Shown piece by piece: positions 7,710 to 16,002 of a stretch of DNA of 64,000 bases. The first letter of the stretch is position 1, and every line of letters begins with the position of its first letter. Origin of the DNA: Streptomyces sp. PTY087I2 (lineage in GTDB: Bacteria > Actinomycetota > Actinomycetes > Streptomycetales > Streptomycetaceae); NCBI RefSeq assembly GCF_001687325.1, contig NZ_LZRD01000022.1, forward strand, positions 1 to 64,000, given 5' to 3'. The position numbers and the translations under genes were made by a program. Under the pieces are notes generated by a model. That model saw nothing but the letters and a program-made list of their open reading frames with translations, did no database searches and was not told the DNA's origin.

Positions 7710-9941
7710 TCAGCGTCCGCTGGGGATCAGCCGGTCATCGCCTTCGGTGTCGTCCTCGGCACTGGCGACCGCCACCGGGCGCGGTGCCGGAACGGGCTCG
7801 TCCGGAAGTTCCACCGCCAGGTGCGGCATGCGCTGGTCCAGCCAGCCCGGCAGCCACCAGTTGTTCTTGCCGAACAGGTGCATCAACGCCGGGACAAGCA
7901 TGGTGCGCAGGATGAACGCGTCCAGTGCCACGGCCGCGGCCAGGCCGAGGCCGAACATGGCCGCGGCCCGCTGGCCAGACAGGACGAAGGAGCCGAACAC
8001 CGCGATCATGATGATCGCGGCGGCGTTGATCACCCGGCTGGTCTCGGCGAGACCGGTGCGGACCGAGGTGGCGTTGTCCTTGCCGTGGACCCACTCCTCG
8101 TGCATGCGGCTCACCAGGAAGACCTGGTAGTCCATGGAGAGACCGAAGAGCATGGAGAGCATGATCACCGGAAGGAACGCCTCGACCGGGCCCTCGCCCA
8201 CGCCAAGCAGGTCCGCCCCGAACCCCCACTGGAAGATCAGCACCACCGCGCCGAAGGACGAGGCGACCGCGAGCACATTCATCAGCGCCGCGGTGGCGGG
8301 GATCAGAAGGCTCCGGAAGGCGAGCATCAGCAGCAGGAAACCGAGGACGACGACCACGCCGATGAAGAGGGGCAGCTTCTTGGCGAGCGCGTCGGCGAAA
8401 TCGTCGGAGACGGCTGTCGTACCGCCGATATAGACCTTGAGCGAGCTGTCCGCGGATGCGTCGGGGACGATGTCGTCGCGGAGCCGGGTGATCAGCTCGG
8501 ACGTCTCCGCAGACTGGGGCGAGGTCTCCGGCACGACCTGCACGATCCGCAGGTCGCTGCCCGGCGCGGCCGGCGCCGCCACAGCGGAGGCCACTCCCTT
8601 CGCGCCCTTCACCTCGGCCACCACCGAGTCGAGCGCCGCGCTCTCCTGCGGGGAGTTCACGACCGCGACGAGCTGGAGAGGCCCGTTCGAACCGTCTCCG
8701 AAGCCCTCGGCGAGGAGGTCGTATGCCTTCCTCGTCGTCGTGGTGGACGGGTTGTTGCCCTGGTCGGAGAAGCCCAGGCGCAGCGAGAACGTCGGAATCG
8801 CCAGTGCCACCATCACGACGAGGGCGACGGCGGAGAGGATCCGCGGACGCTGCTCCACGATGTGCGACCAGCGCACCGCCAGCCCGGCGGGGTGCTCCGT
8901 CTGCGGCCCCCGCTCGGCGAGCTTGCGCCGCTGGCGGCGGCTCAGGACGCGGCCCTTCATCACACCCAGCAGTCCGGGCAGCAGCGTGACGGCGGCGAGC
9001 ATCGTGGTCAGGACGACCACAGAGGCTGCCACGGCCATGCCGTTGAGGAAGTCGAGGTCGATGACGAACATACCGAGCAGAGAGATGCACACGGTGGCAC
9101 CGGCGAAGAGCACCGCGCGCCCCGACGTGTTGACCGCCCCGGTGGCCGCGTCCTCCGGAGAGAGTCCGCGGTTGATGTTGGCTCGGTAGCGGGTGACGAT
9201 GAACAGCGCGTAGTCGATGCCGACGCCCAGACCGATGAGCATGCCGAGCATCGAGGAGAACTCCGGTACGGAGGTCACGTGGCTGAGCAGACCGACGGTG
9301 CTGAGCCCCACACCGACGCTGAAGAGCGCGGTGACGAGCGGCACCAGCATGGCGAGGAAGGAGCCGAAGGCGAAGTAGAGGATGATCGCCGCGGCGATCA
9401 CACCGACGATCTCGCTCAGATTGGCCGGAGGTTCATCGGCGAACGAGATGACTCCGCCGCCCAGTTGCACGTCCAGCTGATCACCGGAGACGGCCTTCGC
9501 CGTCTTCACGAGCTTCTTGACCTCATCGGGCTTGATGTTCTCGAAGGACACGTTGAAGGACAGCTGCGCATAGGCGATCTTGCCGTTCTCGCTGATCTGC
9601 GCGGCGCCCTGCGGCTCGTACGGTCCGGCCACCCGGCCGATCTGAGGGAGGCTGTCGACCTCCTGCAGCATCTTGCCGATCTTCTGCTGGACTTCCGGAT
9701 CCCGGACCGATCCCGACTTCGCCTTCCAGACGATGGACGCGGATTCGCCGGCCTGTTCCGGGAACTCGGCCTGCATCAGTTCGAGTGCCTTGGTCGAGTC
9801 ATTGCCCGGGAGAGTCAACGAGTTGGAGTACTTGGGCCCGCCGATGGCACCGTTCACCATGCCGATACCTGCGAACGCGACGATCCATAGCACGATGACG
9901 ATCCACCGGTGCCGGAAACACCAACGACCTAGTGTGCCCAC
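7710..9941 (-). CDS. MMPL family transporter (RND-type lipid/metabolite exporter)
   Basis: A membrane transporter of 743 residues. A first transmembrane span at about 12-30 is followed by a large extracytoplasmic loop, five spans, a second loop and a second block of spans; this duplicated layout is that of MMPL/RND proteins with 11-12 helices. The GTG start at 9941 follows GGAG. MMPL proteins use proton motive force to export lipids or lipid-like products. Its place beside an NRPS, carrier protein and thioesterase suggests it exports the cluster product or gives self-resistance, which is inferred. It is divergent from the carrier protein gene, with 357 bases between them. Confidence 0.92.
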   Translation of the reverse strand: MGTLGRWCFRHRWIVIVLWIVAFAGIGMVNGAIGGPKYSNSLTLPGNDSTKALELMQAEFPEQAGESASIVWKAKSGSVRDPEVQQKIGKMLQEVDSLPQIGRVAGPYEPQGAAQISENGKIAYAQLSFNVSFENIKPDEVKKLVKTAKAVSGDQLDVQLGGGVISFADEPPANLSEIVGVIAAAIILYFAFGSFLAMLVPLVTALFSVGVGLSTVGLLSHVTSVPEFSSMLGMLIGLGVGIDYALFIVTRYRANINRGLSPEDAATGAVNTSGRAVLFAGATVCISLLGMFVIDLDFLNGMAVAASVVVLTTMLAAVTLLPGLLGVMKGRVLSRRQRRKLAERGPQTEHPAGLAVRWSHIVEQRPRILSAVALVVMVALAIPTFSLRLGFSDQGNNPSTTTTRKAYDLLAEGFGDGSNGPLQLVAVVNSPQESAALDSVVAEVKGAKGVASAVAAPAAPGSDLRIVQVVPETSPQSAETSELITRLRDDIVPDASADSSLKVYIGGTTAVSDDFADALAKKLPLFIGVVVVLGFLLLMLAFRSLLIPATAALMNVLAVASSFGAVVLIFQWGFGADLLGVGEGPVEAFLPVIMLSMLFGLSMDYQVFLVSRMHEEWVHGKDNATSVRTGLAETSRVINAAAIIMIAVFGSFVLSGQRAAAMFGLGLAAAVALDAFILRTMLVPALMHLFGKNNWWLPGWLDQRMPHLAVELPDEPVPAPRPVAVASAEDDTEGDDRLIPSGR

Positions 9942-10298
9942 AACTTACTCCACTTCATTATCGGTCTTCCGGGTTCGTTCTGGTGTGAGGGGATTCGGAT
10001 GCCCCCGGTCCTGGTGGACCAGTGCTGCGGCATGCCGCCTGGGTCGGAGGTCATGGAACACCGCCCCAAGCCTTCTGAGGTGCGGAGCACGGCGTCAACG
10101 CGGCGTTCAGCAACCTGCCAGAACGTGGTTGGGGTCCGCCGCCCGGACGATTCGTTGGCAGGAAGGGGCGCTGTCGGAAGGTTTTGTCCGCGCGTTGCCG
10201 CGACGCTTGTCGTCGACCTGAATTCGGTGACGATGGCATCCAGCCCCGCTTCTAGCCGAGTTGCCGGAAACCCGGAGACCACCGAGGAGAACAGATCC
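9942..10298. promoter_or_regulatory. Divergent intergenic region, MMPL exporter / carrier protein
   Basis: I find no gene in these 357 bases. The frame upstream of the carrier protein stays open to 9999, but that part has no ribosome binding site and does not look like a carrier protein. The region should carry promoters in both directions. It contains the second copy of CAGCAACCTGCCAG (about 10108-10121), also seen in the NRPS/hydrolase promoter region. Confidence 0.5.
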
Positions 10299-10550
10299 AT
10301 GACCGCGACCGCCAGTGACCGCCGCTCGGTGATCAAGGAAATAGTCTGCGACATTCTGGAGATCGAGGAGGACGAGGTGACGGACACCAGCCTCTTCATC
10401 GACGACCAAGGCGCCGACTCGCTGCGCGCCATCGAGATCCTGGCCTCCCTGGAGAAGGAGTTCAGCGTCACCATCGACCAGTCCGAGCTGACCCGGATGA
10501 TCAATCTGGAGGCGGTCCACCAAGTGGTCGCCGAGGCGTCTGCCCGCTGA
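10299..10550 (+). CDS. Free-standing acyl/peptidyl carrier protein
   Basis: This 83-residue protein carries a substrate on a phosphopantetheine arm. The attachment site is Ser41 in GADSLRAIEIL, followed by the helix LEKEFSVTID typical of acyl carrier proteins. The ATG at 10299 has a GAGGAGA site at 10284-10290, which decides the start; the frame is open further upstream but lacks other starts with good sites. The sequence resembles ACPs rather than the PCP embedded in the NRPS, where the Ser sits in GGHSL. It could carry a starter acyl group or an amino acid acted on by the P450. The type II thioesterase follows on the same strand after 227 bases. Confidence 0.9.
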   Translation: MTATASDRRSVIKEIVCDILEIEEDEVTDTSLFIDDQGADSLRAIEILASLEKEFSVTIDQSELTRMINLEAVHQVVAEASAR

Positions 10551-10777
10551 CGCCGCCCAGCGGTTCCGCCGCTCCAGCAGTTCGGGCCCCCGGCCCGCAT
10601 CTCCTGTGACGCGCCGGCCTCGGGATCGGTACCCCGACGGCACCACGGACGGCGCGTCGCACGAGGTGGGCCGGCCGGACCCTCACCGCCGTTGCACGGA
10701 CGAGAGAATGCACCGACGCCGAGGAGCGGACCACCGCGCCCGCGGCCGGGAAGCTGACACCCAGGAGGAGACACAGG

Positions 10778-11563
10778 ATGAGCGTCGGCACCCGACGTAC
10801 CACCCCGTCGGCGACGGTCGCCACGGACAGGTGGTTCCGCCGCTACCCGGCGACGGACCGGCTCCGCCGCAGGCTGCTGGTGCTCCCGCACGCAGGCGGA
10901 TCGGCCAGCTTTTATCACGCCTGGGGGACCTCGTTCGACAGCGGTACGGAGGTACTGGTCGTGCGCTATCCGGGACGGCAGGACCGGTTGACCGACCCTT
11001 GCGCCGAGACCATGGAGGAGCTTGCCGACCAGGTGACCTCGGCGCTCCTTCCCCTCCTCGACGACGTGCCGCTGGTGCTCTTCGGACACAGCATGGGAGG
11101 GTCGCTCGCCCACGAGGTGGCCTTGCGTCTGAACGACAGGCACGGGGTGCGCCCCGCGGCACTCCACGTGTCGAGCCGGAAACCCCCGCACCGGGTGACG
11201 CCGCGAACGCTGTACACCCAGGGCGACGAGGCGTTGCTCGAAGAGGTCCGCCGGCTCGGTGGCACCGACGAGGCGCTCCTGACGGATCCGGACCTCCGGG
11301 AGATCGTCCTGCCGGCCATTCGCGCCGACTTCACGATCGTCGGGACCTACGGTCCGCGCGCCCCCCGGCCGGTCGACTGCCCTCTGTACGCGTACGTCGG
11401 GGACAAGGACGCGGACACCTCGGTGGTGGACATGTCGTGCTGGTCCGACGTCGCGGCCGGCGAGTTCCACCTGGATGTGCTGCCCGGAGGCCATTTCTAC
11501 CTGGTCGACCAGCGCGACACCCTGATCAGGACGGTCGCCGGCCGGCTGCTGACCGTCGTGTGA
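10778..11563 (+). CDS. Type II thioesterase
   Basis: A 261-residue hydrolase of the kind that clears misprimed or stalled groups from NRPS and PKS carrier proteins. The nucleophile elbow is GHSMGG with Ser105, the acid is Asp209 in GDKDAD, and the catalytic His is His239 in PGGHFYL. The N-terminal LPHAGGSASFYHAW (about 36-49) is a hallmark of the family. An AGGAGGAG site precedes the ATG. It lies downstream of the free-standing carrier protein and serves the assembly line by editing, judged from family knowledge plus context. Confidence 0.94.
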   Translation: MSVGTRRTTPSATVATDRWFRRYPATDRLRRRLLVLPHAGGSASFYHAWGTSFDSGTEVLVVRYPGRQDRLTDPCAETMEELADQVTSALLPLLDDVPLVLFGHSMGGSLAHEVALRLNDRHGVRPAALHVSSRKPPHRVTPRTLYTQGDEALLEEVRRLGGTDEALLTDPDLREIVLPAIRADFTIVGTYGPRAPRPVDCPLYAYVGDKDADTSVVDMSCWSDVAAGEFHLDVLPGGHFYLVDQRDTLIRTVAGRLLTVV

Positions 11564-11710
11564 AACGGATACGTGCACGCCGGCACCACTGACCCCGTCC
11601 TGCCGTACGGCCCCGGGAGGACTCGGGGACGGGACTCGGCCTTGGCGGCTCCGCCCCCGCCCGCATAGCGTCTCGCACAGCACCCAGCGTCAGCGCGAGA
11701 GAGGCCGTCC

Positions 11711-13513
11711 GTGCCGCAGCACACCCATCCGTCCCCGCCCCCGGCCGAGGACGCCGCAGCCCGAGCGGAACGCGCCCGGCGCGCCGCGCGTATCGAGGAC
11801 TCCCTCACCGCGCCCGGCGCGCCCTTCGCCGTGCTCATCGGCGAGCGGGGGACGCCGGAGTACGCCGACGGGCCCCGTACGCTGCGGGAGTTCGTCGAGA
11901 CCACCTGGGCCTACGGGGACACGCCGTTCCTGATCGCGGGCGAACGTACGTACACGTACGGGGAGTTCTTCGCCGCCGCCTCCGCCCTCGCCGTACGCCT
12001 GTCGGAGCGGTACGGGCTGCGCCCCGGCGACCGGGCCGTGATCGCGATGCGGAACCATCCCGAGTGGCAGATCGCCTTCTGGGCCGCCCAGTTGGCCGGT
12101 CTCGTCGCCGTACCGCTCAACGCCTGGTGGACGGAAGACGAGTTCGCCCACGCCCTCGACGACTGCGAGCCCGGTGTGCTTCTCGTGGACGGGGAGCGGT
12201 TGGGGCGGGTGGCGGGCTGGGCCCGTCGGACCGGGGCGTACGTGGTCCTCTTCCACGGCGAGCACGAGGAACGCGGCGAGCACGAGGAACGCGCCGAAGG
12301 CGCGGAAGCGTCCGTGGCGGAGGCGCTGCGCCTCGATCGGTACGACGACTTCCCCGCCCCCGATCTGCTGGCCGCGCCCCCCGACGTGGAGCCCCGGCCC
12401 GAGGACGACGCCACGATCCTCTACACCTCCGGCACCACCGGCCGCCCCAAGGGCGCGGTCGCCACCCATCTCGCCCAGGCCGGGGCCGCGCTCAACCCCC
12501 GCTACCACGCGGCGGCCTCCGCCCGGGCGCGCGGCGTCATCCCGGGGCAGGGGCCGGCCCCCGTCTCGCTCATGACGTTCCCGTTCTTCCACGTCGCCGC
12601 GTTCACCGGCTTCTACGGCGCGATGGCGGCCGGCGGCACCCTCGTCCTCATGCGCAAGTGGGACGCGGACGAGGCGCTGCGGCTGATCCGGACCCACCGC
12701 GTCACGCACTTCTCCGGCGTCCCCGCCACCGGGCTCCAGCTGCTGGAGGCCGCCGAGCGCGCGGGAGACGGGGATGCCCTTGAGGGTCTCAGCCTGTTCA
12801 GCACCGGGGGAGCCGCGCCCCCGCCCGCCCTGGTCGCCTGCCTCACCGCCCGGTACGGGAAGCGTGTCGAGCCCCGTAACGGCTACGGCCTCACCGAGAC
12901 CAGCGGCGGCGTCCTCGCGCACTTCGGCGACGACTACCGCGCCGACCCCGCCGGTACGGGCCGCCCGACCCCCGTCACCGAGGTCCGGATCGCCGGGCCG
13001 TCGGGCGAGGAGCTGCCCGACGGGGAGACGGGCGAGCTGTGGCTGCGCGGCCAGTCGCTGTTCCGCGGCTACTGGCGCGACGCGGCGGCGACCGAGGAGG
13101 CCTTCGGGCCCGGCGGCTGGTTCCGTACGGGGGACCTCGCCGTATGCCGCGAGGGCCAGGTTTCCGTGGTCGACCGGCTCAAGGACGTGGTGATCCGGGG
13201 CGGCGAGAACGTGTACTGCGTCGAGGTCGAGGGCGTCCTGCACGACCACCCCGACGTGTCCGACGCCGCCGTCTTCGGCCTGCCGCATCCCGTGCTGGGG
13301 GAGGAGGTGGCGGCCGTCGTCCGGCTGCGCGCCGGGGCGACGGTCACCGCCGGGGCGCTGCGTGAGCACGTCGGGCGTTCGCTCGCCGCCTTCAAGGTGC
13401 CCGCCCGGGTGCTGTTCACCGACGAACCGCTCCCGCGCAACGCCACCGGCAAGCTGCTCAAGCCGCGGCTCCGAGCCCTGGCGGAGGCGGCCGGTCCCCT
13501 CACGGGCGCGTGA
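11711..13513 (+). CDS. Acyl-CoA synthetase-like adenylate-forming enzyme
   Basis: The 600-residue protein is an ANL-superfamily enzyme that activates a carboxylic acid with ATP, normally for transfer to CoA. It shows the P-loop-like YTSGTTGRPKG, the aromatic segment FFHVAAFTGFYG, NGYGLTE, WFRTGDL, DRLKDVVIRGGENVYCVEVE and a C-terminal catalytic Lys in NATGKLLKPRL. An acidic insert with a short repeat (GEHEERGEHEER) lies at about 182-193. The GTG start follows GAGAGAGG. It might supply an acyl starter to the neighbouring carrier protein, but similar enzymes are common outside clusters, so its membership in the cluster is uncertain. Its last codons fall inside a 36-base tandem duplication shared with the convergent protease gene. 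Confidence 0.88.
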   Translation: MPQHTHPSPPPAEDAAARAERARRAARIEDSLTAPGAPFAVLIGERGTPEYADGPRTLREFVETTWAYGDTPFLIAGERTYTYGEFFAAASALAVRLSERYGLRPGDRAVIAMRNHPEWQIAFWAAQLAGLVAVPLNAWWTEDEFAHALDDCEPGVLLVDGERLGRVAGWARRTGAYVVLFHGEHEERGEHEERAEGAEASVAEALRLDRYDDFPAPDLLAAPPDVEPRPEDDATILYTSGTTGRPKGAVATHLAQAGAALNPRYHAAASARARGVIPGQGPAPVSLMTFPFFHVAAFTGFYGAMAAGGTLVLMRKWDADEALRLIRTHRVTHFSGVPATGLQLLEAAERAGDGDALEGLSLFSTGGAAPPPALVACLTARYGKRVEPRNGYGLTETSGGVLAHFGDDYRADPAGTGRPTPVTEVRIAGPSGEELPDGETGELWLRGQSLFRGYWRDAAATEEAFGPGGWFRTGDLAVCREGQVSVVDRLKDVVIRGGENVYCVEVEGVLHDHPDVSDAAVFGLPHPVLGEEVAAVVRLRAGATVTAGALREHVGRSLAAFKVPARVLFTDEPLPRNATGKLLKPRLRALAEAAGPLTGA

Positions 13514-13571
13514 CCCGCACCCGGTAGTTGCCGTCTCACGGGCGCGTGACCCGCACCCGGTAGTTGCCGTC
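13500..13571. repeat. 36-base perfect tandem duplication at a convergent gene junction
   Basis: Copies 13500-13535 and 13536-13571 are identical. The first contains the TGA of the acyl-CoA ligase-like gene; the second contains the stop of the minus-strand protease. Each copy has both stop signals, so before the duplication the two genes probably overlapped tail to tail by about 14 bases. Confidence 0.95.
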
Positions 13572-14813
13572 GTCGTCCTCGTCCAGCACGGATATCCGTA
13601 CGCCGTTGGCCCGGTCGGTGAACGTCTGGCCGGGGCGGAACGGGGCATCGGACAGTTCCGCGTGGACGTTGGGGCGCCGGGTGCAGCCGCCGCTGTCCTC
13701 CGTGGCGTCGGCGACGGAGACCGGGCCCTGCCCGGTGTCTACGTCCGAGCTGACCTTGTAGATCAGCACCCCGGGCCGGCAGACCGCCTCGTCGTTGCCC
13801 GCCGCCGTGCGGACCTCCACGGCGTAGCCGGACTGGGCGCTCAGCGGGACGAAGGCGAGCTTGGTGCCGCCCTCCGTGGCCAGCGGGCCGAGGGTGTGCT
13901 CGCTGACGCCGGGCTGCGACGCGCAGCTGATCTGCTCGTTGTCGAGCCAGCCGAGCTTCCACTTGTGCCAGGCCAGGAAGTCGTTGTTGGCGCCCCAGTC
14001 CTCGGACATGATGTCCCAGTGCCCGACCGAGCCGCCGCCCTCCATCGTGTAGAGGTCGGGCAGCCCGAAGACATGGCCGTTCTCGTGCGGCAGGACGCGG
14101 TAGCCCGTCTCGGCGTACGACCCCGACCCGTCGTCCTGGCGGCTGTAGACGAACGAGGTGTTGGAGAGCGGGACGCCGTCCGCCTCCGGGGCGTCCTCGT
14201 TGCCGGAGAACGTCACCGAGAGCACGGTGTCCAGCGCGGAGGGCCCGGCGTTCGGGCTGACCAGCACGTTGACCAGGTCGTACTCCGAGAAGTCGACTTG
14301 GGGGTCGGCGGCCGCGACGATGTCCTTCACCAGCTGGCGGTAGCCCGGCTCGAACGGTGAACCGCGCTCTATCCCGTACTCCGTGAACGCCATCGGCATC
14401 CGCAGCCAGTCCTTGACGGGGGCCTCGGGCCGGTAGTCGAGCCGGCCGTACGAGCTGGTCCTGAACCACTCGGAGGTCTGCGGGAAGAACTCCGCGAACC
14501 GGTCCGTCGCGGGCTCGGTCCCCTCCGCGTCCGGGAAGTCGATCATCAGGTTGAGCGCCCTGATCTCGCCGGTCGACCGGGCGTAGCCGGGCGGCGTCGG
14601 CAGGCCCTCGGACATCTGTACGCCCATGGCCGCGGAGATCCGGCACGGGGCGAGCGCGGAGTCCTGGGCGGTGGCCGCCGGGCCCGCCGAGGCACGGCCG
14701 CCGGAGTGGAGTGTGGTGCTGGCCGAGGCCATGGCCGCTATGACCAGCGCGGTCGCTCCGGCCAGGGCGACCGGGCGGCGGTGTCTGCGTATCCGGTGGC
14801 GGGGCTGCTGCAT
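13536..14813 (-). CDS. Secreted M6-family metalloprotease
   Basis: A zinc peptidase of 425 residues. The start is the ATG at 14813 (MQQPRHRIRR), because a twin-basic N-region and hydrophobic stretch follow at once (about 13-32), giving a clear export signal; the frame is open further upstream without coding character. The zinc motif HENGH (243-247) continues as VFGLPDLY, the extended M6/InhA pattern. Cysteines in the mature part suggest disulfides. A perfect CRP-like palindrome lies about 125 bases upstream. It is convergent with the acyl-CoA ligase-like gene and divergent from a TetR gene. M6 enzymes degrade extracellular proteins; the target here is unknown. Confidence 0.88.
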   Translation of the reverse strand: MQQPRHRIRRHRRPVALAGATALVIAAMASASTTLHSGGRASAGPAATAQDSALAPCRISAAMGVQMSEGLPTPPGYARSTGEIRALNLMIDFPDAEGTEPATDRFAEFFPQTSEWFRTSSYGRLDYRPEAPVKDWLRMPMAFTEYGIERGSPFEPGYRQLVKDIVAAADPQVDFSEYDLVNVLVSPNAGPSALDTVLSVTFSGNEDAPEADGVPLSNTSFVYSRQDDGSGSYAETGYRVLPHENGHVFGLPDLYTMEGGGSVGHWDIMSEDWGANNDFLAWHKWKLGWLDNEQISCASQPGVSEHTLGPLATEGGTKLAFVPLSAQSGYAVEVRTAAGNDEAVCRPGVLIYKVSSDVDTGQGPVSVADATEDSGGCTRRPNVHAELSDAPFRPGQTFTDRANGVRISVLDEDDDGNYRVRVTRP

Positions 14814-14937
14814 AGAGGCGCCTTCGGGGTCCGCGGCAGCCGGCCGACCCCTGACTGCGCTCTGGCGATCAGCCTGTGCCGGGCGGTCCGGGGCCGCTCG
14901 CTGGGTGCGCCGATCGGTGGGTTTCCCCTCGAAAGTG

Positions 14938-14955
14938 ATGTGATGCAGGTCACAT
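14938..14955. promoter_or_regulatory. CRP-like palindrome upstream of the M6 protease
   Basis: A perfect 6-6-6 inverted repeat, ATGTGA-N6-TCACAT. It matches the classic CRP half-sites TGTGA-N6-TCACA and the GTG-N6-CAC core reported for Streptomyces Crp. It lies in the divergent protease/TetR region, closer to the protease. Binding is inferred. Confidence 0.6.
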
Positions 14956-14965
14956 GAGAGTGGGG

Positions 14966-15104
14966 AAATAAGCGGGGATCCTTTCCCCGTTTGCATACGT
15001 GTCCCCGCTAAACGGGGAAACGGTCCCCGGTTACGGAAGGGGTCCGACCGACTACACACGGGGAACCGGAACACACGCGGGGAACCGGCTACACACGGGG
15101 AAGG
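14966..15104. repeat. Reiterated CGGGGAA-type motifs upstream of the TetR gene
   Basis: CGGGGA/TCCCCG-type motifs recur here, including an inverted pair at about 14973-14989 and ACACACGGGGAACCGG-like direct repeats at about 15053-15100, ending next to the TetR ribosome binding site. Clustered repeats in a regulator's own leader suggest an autoregulatory operator array, which is inferred. Confidence 0.5.
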
Positions 15105-15118
15105 GGAGGAGGGTCGCA

Positions 15119-15793
15119 GTGAAGAGTGTCGCGAAGGCTGTCGCCGGGAAGAGCGCCGGACCGGCGGGATCGTGCCGCGTCGCCCGTCCGCGGGCGGACG
15201 CGCTGCGCAACCGTGAGCGGATCGTCGCGGCCGCACTCGAACTGTTCGTCGAGTTCGGGCCCGACGTGCCGCTGGACGACGTCGCCCGCCGCGCGAGCGT
15301 CGGCAACGCCACGCTCTACCGGAACTTCCCCGACCGCGCCGCCCTCACCCACGAGGTCGTTCTCGCGGTCACCTCCCGCACCACCCTGAGGGCCGAGGAG
15401 GCCGCCGCCGCGGAGTCCGACCCGTTCGCCGCGCTCAGCCGCTTCGTGCACGCGGCCGCCGACGAACGGATCGGCGCTCTGTGCCCGATGATCTCCGGCG
15501 TCTTCGACAAGGACCACCCCGATCTGCTCGCCGAGCGCGACCGTCTCGAAGAGGCCGTCGCAGGGCTCGTGTCGCGCGCCCAGTCCGCGGGGCGGCTGCG
15601 TACCGACATCGCCGTCGGTGACGTACTCGTCGCCCTCTCCCAGCTCACCCGGCCGCTCCCCGGCATCGCCTGCCGCGGCATCGACCGGTTCACCCACCGT
15701 CATTTGCAGTTGTTCCTGGACGGCCTGGAGAACCCGGCCCGCTCCGAACTGCCCGGATCGGCGGCGACCTTGGAGGATCTGCGGCGCTCGTGA
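15119..15793 (+). CDS. TetR-family transcriptional regulator
   Basis: A 224-residue one-component repressor. The helix-turn-helix domain is near the N-terminus (RIVAAALELFVEFG, then DDVARRASVGNATLYRNFPDR) and a helical ligand-binding domain follows. I use the GTG at 15119 because GGGGAGGAGGG stands five bases before it; the frame is open upstream to 14999 through the repeat array, which is not coding-like. The downstream MFS pump on the same strand, 209 bases away, is its likely target together with itself. A drug or metabolite inducer is probable but unknown. Confidence 0.9.
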   Translation: MKSVAKAVAGKSAGPAGSCRVARPRADALRNRERIVAAALELFVEFGPDVPLDDVARRASVGNATLYRNFPDRAALTHEVVLAVTSRTTLRAEEAAAAESDPFAALSRFVHAAADERIGALCPMISGVFDKDHPDLLAERDRLEEAVAGLVSRAQSAGRLRTDIAVGDVLVALSQLTRPLPGIACRGIDRFTHRHLQLFLDGLENPARSELPGSAATLEDLRRS

Positions 15794-16002
15794 CGGCCGC
15801 ACCGACCTGAACCTTCCGGACCGCCGACCCCACCGGCCGCACGGTCCCGCTCCACCCGAACACCGGCCCGTACGTCCCTGTCCCGCTCGGGGTCACACGC
15901 GGGCGGGCCCATGTAACCGTCGCGCGTACGCCCCAGCGCGTACCGCCGACGCCCACTTCGCGACGCTTCGGCGCCCTCGCACGTCCTTAGGTGGCTACAC
16001 CC

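Noticed and set aside
7677..9890. 737-codon plus-strand frame
   Set aside because: It is antisense to the MMPL exporter, which has clear transmembrane helices and a ribosome binding site.
12261..12310. Short repeat GEHEER in the acyl-CoA ligase-like gene as a CRISPR or structural repeat
   Set aside because: Only two copies, in frame and within a variable acidic insert; no array features.
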